Shown: positions 24,061-33,265 of the stretch, piece by piece
Layout: each line of letters begins with the position of its first letter
Numbering within the stretch: position 1 is the stretch's first letter
Assembly: GCF_014873145.1 (NCBI RefSeq)
Contig: NZ_JADBEK010000001.1
Coordinates: forward strand, 8,990,001-9,054,000
DNA from: Nonomuraea angiospora
GTDB taxonomy: Bacteria; Actinomycetota; Actinomycetes; Streptosporangiales; Streptosporangiaceae
DNA length: 64,000 nt
Direction: 5' to 3'
Made by a program: the position numbers and the translations under genes
Notes under the pieces: model-generated
Told to the model about the DNA's origin: nothing
The model's input: only the letters and a program-made list of their open reading frames with translations
Databases searched by the model: none

Positions 24061-26349
24061 ATGCCCTATCGCCCCCCCTTGGTCGCGCACGAGTACTTTG
24101 TCGCGGACCCGCCCGAGCTGCCGGTTCGCGGACGAGGCGAGGGTGGTCTGTCGGCGGTGACCGCCGCGGAGCTGGTCGCGGCCGACGGCGCCGAGGTGAT
24201 GGTGAAAGCGGTCACCACGGCGGAGGAGACGCTGGTCGTCCAGGTGGGAGTGGCCGGTGAGGGAGTCATCCGGGTGCGGTTGTCGGAGGACGCGACCGCC
24301 AGGCCGCGCTCGGAAGGGGCCATCTCCCTGGTGACCCCCGGCACGTATCCAGGGGCACGGGCCGGGGTCGCGCCGGGCGAGCCGATCGTGATCGACGCCG
24401 GTTCGCTGCGGGCCGAGATCAGCCTGGCGCCGTGGCACCTGAAGTTCATGGACGCGACCGGTAAGACGCTGGTCGAGCAGGATCGGGGGCACACCGACAT
24501 CAGCGGCCGGCTGCGTACGCTGCCCTTCGGCCGCTCCAGCGTCAACGGCGCCCCCGTCGCCTACCACGAGAGCTTCGCCGCCGCGCCCGACGAGGCCTTC
24601 AGCGGGTTCGGGGAGTCGTTCACCCGGCTGGACAAGCGCGGCCAGCGCCCGCTCATGTGGAACTTCGACGCGTTCGGCGCCGAGTCGCAGCGCGCGTACA
24701 AGAACATCCCCCTGTACGTCTCCAGCAAGGGCTACGGGGTCCTCGTCGACAGCGGGGCCCCGACGGAGTTCGACGTGTGCCAGTCCACGCACAGCGTCGT
24801 GCAGATCCTCGTGCCGGACGACGTCATGGACTACTACGTGATCGCCGGGCCGACGCCGTCGCAGGTCCTGGACCGTTACGACCTGCTGACCAGCCGCCCG
24901 TCGCTGCCGCCGAAGTGGGCGTTCGGGACGTGGATCTCGTCGGGGTTCTGCGTGGACAGCCAGGAGCGGGTGCTGGCCAGGGCGCGGACGATCAGGGAGC
25001 GCGGCATCCCGTGCGACGTGCTGCACCTGGACACGTACTGGCAGAGCGACGGGCACTGGTCCGACCTGCAGTGGGACCCCGTGAACTTCCCCGACCCGGA
25101 CGCGATGCTGGCCGAGCTCAAGGGGATGGGGTTCCGGGTCTGCCTGTGGATGAATCCGTATATCTCCCACCTGAGCCCCGCCTTCGCGGAGGCGGCTGAT
25201 GCCGGATATTTCTTGAAGAATCGGGCGGGGGAGACCTACGTCGCCGACTGCTGGCACGGGTCGTTCCCGGCGTGCGGGATCGTCGACCTCACCAACCCGC
25301 AGGCCGTCGCCTGGTTCCAGGGCCTGCTGCGCGACCTCCTGCGCCAGGGCGTGGACACCTTCAAGACCGACTTCGCCGAGGGCGTGCCCGCCGACTCCGT
25401 GGCCTTCAACGGCATGAGCGGCACCGACCTGCACAACGTCTACACCCTGCTGTTCAACGACGCCGTCGCCGCCGTGACCCGCGAGGTGCACGGCCACGAC
25501 CTCGTCTGGGCCCGCTCCTCCTACCTCGGCGGCCAGCGCCACAGCGCCCAGTGGGGCGGCGACACCTACACCAGCTACGCCGCCATGGGCAGCACGATCA
25601 GGGGCGGCCTCGCGCACGGACTGTCCGGCGTGCCGTTCTGGAGCCACGACGCCGGCGGCTTCACCGGCCGGCCCACCGACGACCTGTACGTGCGCTGGAC
25701 CCAGTTCGGCGCGCTCTCCCCGCTGCTGCGCCTGCACGGCACGACCACCCGCGAGCCGTGGGAGTTCCCGGCCGTCGAGGAGCAGGCCGTCGGCGCCCTG
25801 AAGCTGCGCTACCGGCTGATGCCCTACATCTACACGGCGGCCGTGGAGGCGGCCCGCACCGGCGCGCCCATGATGCGGGCCCTGTGCGTGGACCACCCGG
25901 ACGACCCGGTGGCCTGGCAGGCCGACCTGCAGTACCTGCTCGGCCGGGACCTGCTCGTCGCCCCCATGACCGCGCCCGAGGGCACCCGCCAGGTATACCT
26001 GCCGCGCGGCACGTGGGTCGACTACTGGACGGGCGAGGTGCTCGAAGGCTCCCGCTACGTCACGGTCTCCAAGCCGCTCGACCAGATCCCCCTCTTCGTC
26101 CGGCACGGCGCGCTCATCCCGGTGGCCACCCACCCGGGGGACACCGTGGACGTGCCGGCCGAGATCACCCTCGTCGCCTTCGGGGGCGGCGACGCGACTG
26201 CGGAAATCCACGACGCGGACGGCGTGACGGTCGCCGTCGCCACCAGGGACGGCGACGTGCTGCGTGTCGCCGTCACCGGCCCGAAGCGCGTCACCGGGGT
26301 CGAGATCGCCCCGGTGGCCGGTGCTCCCGCGCGGGCCGAAATCTCGTAA
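24061..26349 (+). CDS. GH31 glycosidase, alpha-xylosidase (YicI) type
   Basis: 762 residues, retaining glycoside hydrolase of family 31. The nucleophile is Asp437 in FKTDFAEG and the acid/base is Asp501 in QWGGDTYTSY. The RSSYLGGQRHSAQWGGD block and GLSGVPFWSHDAGGF are the YicI/alpha-xylosidase variants. A beta-sandwich N-domain and C-terminal beta domains complete the fold. No signal peptide is seen, so it acts in the cytoplasm on imported oligosaccharides, fitting release of the alpha-1,6-xylosyl unit of xyloglucan fragments. AAGGAG is 5 nt before the ATG. It heads an operon with an ABC importer and a GH3 enzyme. Alpha-glucosidase activity is the main alternative. Confidence 0.9.
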   Translation: MPYRPPLVAHEYFVADPPELPVRGRGEGGLSAVTAAELVAADGAEVMVKAVTTAEETLVVQVGVAGEGVIRVRLSEDATARPRSEGAISLVTPGTYPGARAGVAPGEPIVIDAGSLRAEISLAPWHLKFMDATGKTLVEQDRGHTDISGRLRTLPFGRSSVNGAPVAYHESFAAAPDEAFSGFGESFTRLDKRGQRPLMWNFDAFGAESQRAYKNIPLYVSSKGYGVLVDSGAPTEFDVCQSTHSVVQILVPDDVMDYYVIAGPTPSQVLDRYDLLTSRPSLPPKWAFGTWISSGFCVDSQERVLARARTIRERGIPCDVLHLDTYWQSDGHWSDLQWDPVNFPDPDAMLAELKGMGFRVCLWMNPYISHLSPAFAEAADAGYFLKNRAGETYVADCWHGSFPACGIVDLTNPQAVAWFQGLLRDLLRQGVDTFKTDFAEGVPADSVAFNGMSGTDLHNVYTLLFNDAVAAVTREVHGHDLVWARSSYLGGQRHSAQWGGDTYTSYAAMGSTIRGGLAHGLSGVPFWSHDAGGFTGRPTDDLYVRWTQFGALSPLLRLHGTTTREPWEFPAVEEQAVGALKLRYRLMPYIYTAAVEAARTGAPMMRALCVDHPDDPVAWQADLQYLLGRDLLVAPMTAPEGTRQVYLPRGTWVDYWTGEVLEGSRYVTVSKPLDQIPLFVRHGALIPVATHPGDTVDVPAEITLVAFGGGDATAEIHDADGVTVAVATRDGDVLRVAVTGPKRVTGVEIAPVAGAPARAEIS

Positions 26350-26369
26350 CACCCCCTGGAGGGATCATG

Positions 26370-27674
26370 ATGAAGACAAGAGCCGCGGCGGCGCTCGCCG
26401 TCGCGGTCCTGGTCCTGTCGGCGTGCGGCTCGGGAGGCTCGGACACCCCGTCCGCCCAGAGCAGCAGTCAGCCGCGCACTCTCAAACTCTGGCACTACGA
26501 GTCGGCCGACAGCGCCATGGGCAAGGCGTGGACCGAGGCGATCAAGAAGTTCGAGGCGTCGCACCCGAACGTGAAGGTCAAGTTCGAGGCCAAGGGCTTC
26601 GAGCAGATCCAGAAGACCGCGAGCATGGTGCTCAACTCCGACGAGGCGCCCGACCTCATGGAGTACAACAAGGGCAACGCCACCGCCGGTCTGCTGTCCA
26701 AGCAGGGGCTGCTCACCGACCTGAGCGAGGAGGCCGCCAAGCGCGGCTGGGACAAGCTGCTGCCCGGCGGCCTGCAGACCACCGCCAAGTACGACGACCG
26801 CGGCGTCATGGGCTCCGGCAAGTGGTACGGCGTGCCGAACTACGGCGAGTTCGTGATGGTCTATTACAACAAGGACCTGTTCGACAAGCACAAGGTCCAG
26901 GTGCCGACGACGTTCGAGCAGTTCACGGCCGCGATGGACACGTTCGTCAAGGCAGGGGTGACCCCCATCGGCACCGCCGGCGCCGAGTACCCGGCCCAGC
27001 AGATCTTCTACCAGCTCGCGCTGACCAAGGCGCAGAAGCCGTGGCTGGACGCCTTCCAGTCCTACAAGGGCAAGGTCGACTTCCACGGCCCCGAGTTCAC
27101 CTACGGCGCCGACACGTTCGCCGACTGGGTGAAGAAGGGCTACATCGCCAAGAACTCGTCCGGCGTGAAGGCCGAGGACATGGGCGTGGCCTTCATGAAC
27201 GGCAAGTTCCCCATGATGATCAGCGGTAGCTGGTGGTACGGCCGATTCGCCTCGGAGATCAAGAAGTTCGAGTGGGACCACTTCCTCTTCCCCGGCGCCA
27301 CGATGTCCCCGGGGTCGAGCGGCAACCTCTGGGTCGTGCCCGAGAAGTCGGAGAACAAGGACCTGGCCTACGACTTCATCGACATCACCATGAGCAAGGA
27401 CATCCAGAACCTGCTCGGCAACTCCGGCGGCGTCCCCGTGGCCGCCGACCCGGCCGCGATCACCGACGCGAAGAGCAAGGAGCTCATCGAGACGTTCAAC
27501 AAGCTCACCAGCCAGGACGGCCTGGCCTTCTACCCCGACTGGCCCGCGCCCGGCTACTACGACGTGCTGGTCGCCGGGATCCAGAACCTCATCAACGGCA
27601 GCAAGGCGCCGTCCGCGGTGCTGGACGAGATCGCCAAGCCGTACGAGGACAACCTCGCCGACATCGGCAACTAG
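26370..27674 (+). CDS. Sugar ABC transporter substrate-binding lipoprotein
   Basis: About 434 residues. The lipoprotein signal is KTRAAAALAVAVLVLSAC with lipobox LSAC, followed by a Gly/Ser linker and a family 1 extracellular solute-binding fold (LKLWHYESADSAMGKAWTEA, APDLMEYNKGN, GKWYGVPNYGEFVMVYYNKD, GVAFMNGKFPMMISGSWW). It captures oligosaccharides outside the membrane and delivers them to the two permeases that follow. Two ATGs stand side by side; the second is 6 nt from GGAGGG and was preferred. Its position between a GH31 and a GH3 gene suggests xylose-containing gluco-oligosaccharides as ligands. No ATPase gene is present, so a shared MsiK-like ATPase is likely. Confidence 0.9.
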   Translation: MKTRAAAALAVAVLVLSACGSGGSDTPSAQSSSQPRTLKLWHYESADSAMGKAWTEAIKKFEASHPNVKVKFEAKGFEQIQKTASMVLNSDEAPDLMEYNKGNATAGLLSKQGLLTDLSEEAAKRGWDKLLPGGLQTTAKYDDRGVMGSGKWYGVPNYGEFVMVYYNKDLFDKHKVQVPTTFEQFTAAMDTFVKAGVTPIGTAGAEYPAQQIFYQLALTKAQKPWLDAFQSYKGKVDFHGPEFTYGADTFADWVKKGYIAKNSSGVKAEDMGVAFMNGKFPMMISGSWWYGRFASEIKKFEWDHFLFPGATMSPGSSGNLWVVPEKSENKDLAYDFIDITMSKDIQNLLGNSGGVPVAADPAAITDAKSKELIETFNKLTSQDGLAFYPDWPAPGYYDVLVAGIQNLINGSKAPSAVLDEIAKPYEDNLADIGN

Positions 27675-28538
27675 ATGCGGGTGCGCACAAGGGGGTACTG
27701 GCTCTACCTGGTCCCCAGCCTGCTGCTGTTCCTGGTCGTCATCGTCGTGCCGTTCCTCATGAACGTGGGCGCGAGCTTCACCCGCTGGTCGGGGGTCGGC
27801 ACGCCCAGGTGGATCGGCTTGGACAACTACACCAGGCTGTTGAAGGACGAGCGGTTCTGGCAGTCGTTCCAGCACAACGTGGGCCTGATCGTGGCCATGG
27901 CCATCGTGCCGACCGCGATCGGCCTCGTGCTGGCGGCCGCCCTGTTCGACTACATCGGCAAGAAATTCGGGTCCCGCACGGCCTCGGCGCTGCGGGCCAT
28001 GTACTACCTGCCGCAGGTGCTGCCGGTGGCGGTGGCCGGCGTGGTGTGGGGCTGGATGCTGCACCCGTCGTACGGCGCGATCAACCAGATCTTCGGCCTC
28101 GACCTCGACTGGCTCGGAGATCCCGACCTGGCGCTGGCCACGGTCATGGCGGTCATGGTCTGGTTCCAGCTCGGCTACCCGGTGGTGATCTTCATGGCGG
28201 GGCTGCAGCGCGTGGACCCGGCCTACTACGAGGCGGCCGAGATCGACGGGGCCTCGTGGTGGCGCAGGTTCTGGCACATCACGCTCCCGCAGATCCGGCC
28301 GGAGGTCTTCGTGGTGCTGCTGACGTGCACGATCGCCGCGCTCAAGGTGTTCGGGCCGATCTTCGTGCTGACCCGCGGAGGGCCCGGCAACGCGACGATG
28401 GTGCCGTCGTACTTCTCGTACCTGAACTTCTTCCAGAAGAGCAACGTCGGGTACGGCTCCGCGATCGCCACGGTGCTGGCCCTGATCATCATCGTCGTGA
28501 CGTTCCTGTTCCTGCGGGTCCAGGAGCGTGAGCGATGA
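27675..28538 (+). CDS. Sugar ABC transporter permease (MalF-like, CUT1)
   Basis: 287 residues with six predicted membrane helices and the EAA loop EAAEIDGASWWRRFWHITLP that docks the ATPase. The ATG follows the binding-protein stop without a gap, and the end overlaps the second permease by ATGA. Segments YLVPSLLLFLVVIVVPFLMN and TRGGPGNATMVPSYFSY are typical of MalF/UgpA-type partners. Confidence 0.92.
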   Translation: MRVRTRGYWLYLVPSLLLFLVVIVVPFLMNVGASFTRWSGVGTPRWIGLDNYTRLLKDERFWQSFQHNVGLIVAMAIVPTAIGLVLAAALFDYIGKKFGSRTASALRAMYYLPQVLPVAVAGVVWGWMLHPSYGAINQIFGLDLDWLGDPDLALATVMAVMVWFQLGYPVVIFMAGLQRVDPAYYEAAEIDGASWWRRFWHITLPQIRPEVFVVLLTCTIAALKVFGPIFVLTRGGPGNATMVPSYFSYLNFFQKSNVGYGSAIATVLALIIIVVTFLFLRVQERER

Positions 28539-29356
28539 GGGGCCCGGGGCGCTGGGCGGTGCTGTTCGCGCTGGTCGTGCTGGCGGTCGTGATGGTGTTC
28601 CCGTTCGCGATCGTGGCGATCAACGCGGTCAAGTCGCCGGCCGAGTACAGCTCCGACGGGCCGCTGAGCCTGCCCGACGGGCTCTACCTCCAGGGGCTCG
28701 TCGACTTCTGGAACCGGGTGGAGTTCGGCACGAAGCTCTGGAACAGCCTCCTGATCAGCGCGTCCGTGGCCGTGCTCGCCGTCGTGCTGTCGGTGCTCAA
28801 CGCGTACGCGCTGGGCATCGGCAGGGTGAAGGGCCGGCTGTCGATCCTCGTGCTGTTCCTGGTGGCCAACACGCTGCCGCAGGAGGCGCTGGCCTACCCG
28901 CTGTACTACCTGGCCAAGGCGGTCGGGCTGTACGACACCCAGCTGTCGGTGATCATCGTCATGACGGTGATCCAGGCGGCGTTCGGCACGTACCTGCTGA
29001 GCGCGGTCCTGGGCCAGTTCCCGAAGGAGATCCTTGAGGCGGCGGCGATCGACGGCGCGGGGCGGCTGCGGTCCCTGTGGCGGATCGTGGTGCCGATCAG
29101 CAGGCCCACCCTCAACGTGCTGCTGATCTTCTTCTTCATCTGGACCTGGAACGAGTTCTTCCTGCCGCTGATCTTCCTGATCTCGAACGACACCCAGACC
29201 GTGCCCGTCGCGCTCGCCGTGCTGCAGGGCGAGAAGTACATGGACGCCACGATGTCCAGCGCCTCGGCGCTGCTCGGCCTCCTGCCGGCGGTCGCCTTCT
29301 TCCTGATTTTCCAGCGCACGCTGACCCGCGGTGTGACGGTCGGCGCCATCAAATGA
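28535..29356 (+). CDS. Sugar ABC transporter permease (MalG-like, CUT1)
   Basis: 273 residues with about six membrane helices. The EAA loop is EAAAIDGAGRLRSLWRIVVP, followed by the helix NVLLIFFFIWTWNEFFLPLI, and the usual C-terminal RTLTRGVTVGAIK ends the protein. It forms the membrane channel with the preceding permease. The next gene (secreted GH3) starts 14 bp later, so the operon continues. Confidence 0.92.
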   Translation: MRGPGRWAVLFALVVLAVVMVFPFAIVAINAVKSPAEYSSDGPLSLPDGLYLQGLVDFWNRVEFGTKLWNSLLISASVAVLAVVLSVLNAYALGIGRVKGRLSILVLFLVANTLPQEALAYPLYYLAKAVGLYDTQLSVIIVMTVIQAAFGTYLLSAVLGQFPKEILEAAAIDGAGRLRSLWRIVVPISRPTLNVLLIFFFIWTWNEFFLPLIFLISNDTQTVPVALAVLQGEKYMDATMSSASALLGLLPAVAFFLIFQRTLTRGVTVGAIK

Positions 29357-29370
29357 TGGAGAACCCCCCA

Positions 29371-32250
29371 ATGCGAAAGATCCCGCTACTAGCTACCCTC
29401 ACCCTCGCGGCCGCGCTGCTGGCCGCGCCCCCCGCCCAGGCCGCCGACTACCCGTTCCAGAACCCGGCCCTGCCGGTGGAGCAGCGGGTCGAGGACCTGC
29501 TCGGCCGCCTCACGCTCCAGGAGAAGCTGGGGCTGCTGCACCAGTCGCAGGCGGCCATCCCGCGGCTGGGCATCGCGTACCACAAGAACGGCACCGAGGC
29601 GCTGCACGGCGTCGCCTGGTCCAACGACCTCAACGACAAGTGGAGCCAGAAGCTCGCCAGCGGCACCGTGTTCCCGCAGGCCGTGGGGCTGGCCAGCACG
29701 TGGGACCCGGCGCTGATCAAGAAGGTGGGCTCCGCCGTCGGCGACGAGGCCCGCGGCTACAACGCCGTGGACCCGACCGTGTGGGGCCTGCAGGTGTGGG
29801 CGCCCGTCGTGGACCTGCTGCGGGACCCGCGGGCGGGCCGCAACGAGGAGGGCTACTCGGAGGACCCGCTCCTGACCGGGGCGATCTCCACCGCCTACGG
29901 CAAGGGCCTGCAGGGTGACGACCCCTTCTACCTGAAGACCGCGCCCGTCCTGAAGCACTACCTGGCCTACAACAACGAGACCAACCGCGGCACCAGCTCC
30001 TCCAACCTGACGCCGAAGCTCAAGCACGAGTACTACGAGCAGGCGTTCAAGGCGGCCATCTCGGCCAACGCCGCGACCGGGGTCATGGCGTCGTACAACC
30101 TGGTCAACGGGCGGCCCAACCACGTCAACCCCGACCTCGGCACCACGGTCAGGTCGTGGACGGACAAGACGCTCTACAACGTCAGCGACGCCTGGGGGCC
30201 ATACGCGCTCACCGAGACGGAGAAGTACTACGACAACAAGCCCGAGGCGTTCGCCGCGGTGCTCAAGGCGGGGCTCGACAGCTACACCATCGACGACAGC
30301 AACCCCGGGCCGCTGGCCGAGCAGCTCACGGCCGCGCTGAACCAGGGGTTCATCACGCAGGCCGACGTGGACAGGGCCGTACGCAATGTCCTGACCATCC
30401 GCACCCGGCTGGGGCACTTCGACCCGGACGGCGGGCCGTACAAGAAGATCACCAAGGATGTGATCAACAGCCCGGCCAACCAGCAGCTGAACCGGGAGGC
30501 AGCGGGCAAGGCGGCGGTGCTGCTGCGGAACTCCGGGGCTCTGCCGTTCAAGCGGCCGAAGTCGGCGGCCGTGGTCGGGCCGCTGGCCGGGACGCTGTAC
30601 CACGACTGGTACGGAGGCACCATGCCCTACCAGGTGACGCCGCTCGACGGGATCAAGGAGCGCGTCGCCGACGTCAGCACCGGCACCGGGCTGGAGCGGA
30701 TCGCGCTCAAGCACCTGGCCTCCAGCAAGTACATCACCGCCACCGGCACCGGGCCCGACGACAACGCGGCCCTGGTCGACACGGCGCCCACCGCGGCCTC
30801 CGAGTGGGACCTGACCGACTGGACCAGCGGCGTCTCCACGCTGCGCAACGCGGGCAACGGCAAGCTGCTCGGCGGCGACTGGCGCTCGCTCGACACCGAC
30901 GACGACCAGCCCCACGGCTGGTACGTCCAGCAGCAGTTCGCCCTGGAGCGCCAGTCCGACGGCAGCTACCTGATCAGGTACGCCGGTTACGAGACCGGTG
31001 ATGGCTGGTACGGCCTGCCCGAGCCGTACGTCACGGTCTCCGCCGACGGCACGCTCGGCCTGGGCGCCAAGGACCAGGCGGCGAAGTTCGGCAAGGAGGT
31101 CGTCTCCGACGGCGTCGCCGAGGCCGCCGCGCAGGCCGCCAAGGCCCAGGTGGCGGTCGTGGTGGTCGGCAGCAACCCGTTCGTCGCGGGGCGCGAGGTC
31201 CACGACCGCTCCAACCTGCAGCTCGGCGAGGGGCAGCGGCGGCTGATCGAGGCCGTGCGCAAGGCCAACCCGCGCACCGTCGTCGTCCTGGAGACCAGCT
31301 ACCCGGTCATCGTGGACGCCCCGAACCTGCTGTGGACCACGCACGCGGGCGCGGAGACCGGACACGCGGTCGCCGACGTGCTCTTCGGCGCCGTCAACCC
31401 GGCCGGCCGGCTCACCCAGACCTGGCCCGCCACCGACAACCTGCCGAGCATCTACGACTACGACCTGGCCAAGACCGGGATGACGTACCTGTACGGGAAG
31501 GACAAGCCGCTCTACGCGTTCGGGCACGGCCTGAGCTACACCTCGTTCGGCTACCAGGGGCTGACCGTCCAGGGCGACAAGGTGAGCGTCAAGGTCACCA
31601 ACACCGGCAAGGTGAAGGGTGACGAGGTGGTCCAGCTCTACACCCACCAGCGCGAGTCCCGCTTCAAGCAGCCGGTCAAGCAGCTGCGCGGCTTCCAGCG
31701 CGTCACGCTGAACCCGGGCCAGTCGCGTACCGTGACCTTCCACCTGAAGAAGTCGGACCTCGCGGTCTGGGACTACACCCGGGGCAGGTGGGCCGTGGAG
31801 AGCGCCACCCACGACGTGCTCGTCGGCTCGGCGTCCGACAAGATCCGCCAGTCCGCCACGCTGCGGGTCTCCGGCGAGACCATCCCCGTGCGTGACCTGA
31901 CGCGGACCACGCGGGCGATGGACTTCGACGACTACGCGGGCGTGACGTTCGCGGACGAGACCAAGGCCGGCGGCGAGGCCGTGGAAGGCTCGGCGGGGGA
32001 CTGGATCTCCTTCACCGGCGCCTCCTTCGGCTCCCGCTTCACGGCCGGCGTGTCCTCGGTGAGCGGCGGCTCGCTGGAGCTGCGCTCCGGCTCGCCGACC
32101 GGTGCCCTGCTGGGCACCGTCCAGGTGCCCGCCACGGGCGGCGTCTACCAGTGGGGCACGGCGACCGCCACGGTCAAGGCGGGCGGCGGGAGCCTGTACT
32201 TCGTGTTCAAGGGTGACCTGCGGATCAAGGACTTCGCGCTCGCCCGATGA
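29371..32250 (+). CDS. Secreted GH3 beta-glycosidase with beta-trefoil-like insertion and C-terminal CBM6-like domain
   Basis: 959 residues. A Sec signal peptide (KIPLLATLTLAAALLAAPPA, AQA cleavage) precedes the GH3 barrel with VWAPVVDLLRDPRAGRNEEG and YLAYNNETNRGTSSSNL. Nucleophile Asp273 sits in NVSDAWGPY. The second GH3 domain is interrupted at about 445-565 by a module with fascin/trefoil-like turns, then resumes at VAVVVVGSNPFVAGRE. A fibronectin-III-like domain (about 700-810) and a beta-sandwich resembling CBM6 end the protein. GGAG lies 9 nt before the chosen ATG. Last gene of the GH31/ABC operon, it probably removes beta-linked glucose or related sugars outside the cell. Confidence 0.87.
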   Translation: MRKIPLLATLTLAAALLAAPPAQAADYPFQNPALPVEQRVEDLLGRLTLQEKLGLLHQSQAAIPRLGIAYHKNGTEALHGVAWSNDLNDKWSQKLASGTVFPQAVGLASTWDPALIKKVGSAVGDEARGYNAVDPTVWGLQVWAPVVDLLRDPRAGRNEEGYSEDPLLTGAISTAYGKGLQGDDPFYLKTAPVLKHYLAYNNETNRGTSSSNLTPKLKHEYYEQAFKAAISANAATGVMASYNLVNGRPNHVNPDLGTTVRSWTDKTLYNVSDAWGPYALTETEKYYDNKPEAFAAVLKAGLDSYTIDDSNPGPLAEQLTAALNQGFITQADVDRAVRNVLTIRTRLGHFDPDGGPYKKITKDVINSPANQQLNREAAGKAAVLLRNSGALPFKRPKSAAVVGPLAGTLYHDWYGGTMPYQVTPLDGIKERVADVSTGTGLERIALKHLASSKYITATGTGPDDNAALVDTAPTAASEWDLTDWTSGVSTLRNAGNGKLLGGDWRSLDTDDDQPHGWYVQQQFALERQSDGSYLIRYAGYETGDGWYGLPEPYVTVSADGTLGLGAKDQAAKFGKEVVSDGVAEAAAQAAKAQVAVVVVGSNPFVAGREVHDRSNLQLGEGQRRLIEAVRKANPRTVVVLETSYPVIVDAPNLLWTTHAGAETGHAVADVLFGAVNPAGRLTQTWPATDNLPSIYDYDLAKTGMTYLYGKDKPLYAFGHGLSYTSFGYQGLTVQGDKVSVKVTNTGKVKGDEVVQLYTHQRESRFKQPVKQLRGFQRVTLNPGQSRTVTFHLKKSDLAVWDYTRGRWAVESATHDVLVGSASDKIRQSATLRVSGETIPVRDLTRTTRAMDFDDYAGVTFADETKAGGEAVEGSAGDWISFTGASFGSRFTAGVSSVSGGSLELRSGSPTGALLGTVQVPATGGVYQWGTATATVKAGGGSLYFVFKGDLRIKDFALAR

Positions 32251-32251
32251 C

Positions 32252-32293
32252 GTTCCGCGGCGGTCACGAGCATGGTCGTGGCCGCCACGGAAC
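32252..32293 (+). terminator. Hairpin terminator of the GH31-ABC-GH3 operon
   Basis: A long stem from GTTCCG...CACGA to TCGTG...CGGAAC, with a few unpaired positions and a short loop, begins one base after the GH3 stop. Confidence 0.7.
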
Positions 32294-32305
32294 ACTCCTT
32301 GCCTT

Positions 32306-32357
32306 CATTGGATAGTTGTGCTATCTATTTTGTTTTAGATAATTCAACTATCCAATG
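32306..32357. promoter_or_regulatory. 52-bp palindrome with two GATA-N7-TATC operators before doxX
   Basis: CATTGGATAGTTG and CAACTATCCAATG form perfect 13-bp outer arms. TATCTA and TAGATA form an inner pair around the same centre. The palindrome contains two 15-bp sites of form GATA-N7-TATC (32311-32325 and 32338-32352) whose centres are 27 bp apart. TTGCCT (32299-32304) and TATCTA (32322-32327), 17 bp apart, may be the promoter. No regulator gene is adjacent. Confidence 0.75.
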
Positions 32358-32366
32358 GAGGCTCCG

Positions 32367-32855
32367 GTGATCGTGATCGTTCTGCTGGTCGCCACGCTGG
32401 CGTTCCGGCTGCTGGGCGCGCTGGGTGTGGCCAGGTTCGCCACCTGGAGGGTCAGTGCCGCCCATGGTCTGGCGGTCATGCTGGTGATGACGGCCGGCGC
32501 GCATTTCGTCCCGGCAGGCGTGACGTTCATGCCCAACCAGGCCGACATGGTGGCCATGGTGCCGCCGTTCGTGCCGTTCCCGGCCCTGGTGGTCGCTCTG
32601 ACCGGCGTGCTGGAGCTGGCCGGCGCGGCCGGGCTCGTGCTCGAAAGGACCCGCAGGGCCGCCGGGATCTGCCTGGCGCTGCTCTTCGTGGCCCTGCTGC
32701 CGGCCAACGTGTACGCCGCCCTCGCCGGCCAGGACGTGACCCCGCTCTGGCAGCGGATCCCCGAGCAGGTCCTCTACATCGCGATCGCCCTGTGGGCCGC
32801 CGCGCGCCGCCGCGAGCTCAACCGTGGGAGCAGCCGCGAGCTCAGCCGCGTGTGA
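32367..32855 (+). CDS. DoxX family membrane protein
   Basis: 162 residues with four hydrophobic helices (about 1-18, 29-48, 68-90 and 95-120) and the DoxX pattern (FRLLGALGVARFATW, AAHGLAVMLVMTAGAHF, FPALVVALTGVLELAGAAGL). DoxX proteins are small inner-membrane proteins linked to redox or thiosulfate/quinone metabolism, and their activity is mostly unclear. GTG 32367 with GGAGG five bases upstream is the better start; the in-frame ATG at 32355 lies in the operator palindrome. It is a single-gene unit between two glycosidase genes and has no obvious link to them. Confidence 0.85.
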   Translation: MIVIVLLVATLAFRLLGALGVARFATWRVSAAHGLAVMLVMTAGAHFVPAGVTFMPNQADMVAMVPPFVPFPALVVALTGVLELAGAAGLVLERTRRAAGICLALLFVALLPANVYAALAGQDVTPLWQRIPEQVLYIAIALWAAARRRELNRGSSRELSRV

Positions 32856-33265
32856 CCGCCGCCCCGGCCCAGGCCGATCCGGCGACGCTGAAGGCGCGGC
32901 AAGGGGGTGAAGTTCACCGACGTCACCTCCGCACGATCAAGATCGGCGACAAGAGCTACACCACGGCCCCGTGGCTGCAGGAGGTGCCCGCCGGCAAGAA
33001 GCGGGTCCGCCACATCCTGAGCACGACCGGCGGCATGGCCGGCACGTACTCGCAGCATCGCGTATGGCCGGAATCCGGGAAAACCCCTCTTAATTCGTTG
33101 TGCGTCCAAACTATTGACCGTCGGCTCGCCCGTGTGTGAGCCTTCTTGAGTAGCTCATGCGCGAAGGCGCGGTGACGGTCAGGGTCCCTGCACTCTGCTC
33201 GTGCATGGCGGTCATCTGAAGCCTTTGGGGCGCCTGCTGGCGTGCCTGGAAAGGGAGAGCCGCGC
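32856..33265 (+). other. Unresolved intergenic stretch with possible gene fragment and GH74 promoter region
   Basis: A frame from GTG 32852 to 33139 reads through a protein-like segment (TIKIGDKSYTTAPWLQEV, KKRVRHILSTTGGMAG) that I cannot assign. It has no ribosome site, and its 3' part turns AT-richer and loses codon bias, so it may be a decayed fragment. Near 33094-33115 lies TTCGTTG followed by CCAAACTATT, weakly like the ROK-type sites, and TTGACC (33114-33119) is a possible -35 for the GH74 gene. Confidence 0.3.

Noticed and set aside
32355..32366. ATG inside the 52-bp palindrome as doxX start
   Set aside because: GTG 32367 has GGAGG at ideal distance, and the ATG overlaps that GGAGG and the palindrome arm.
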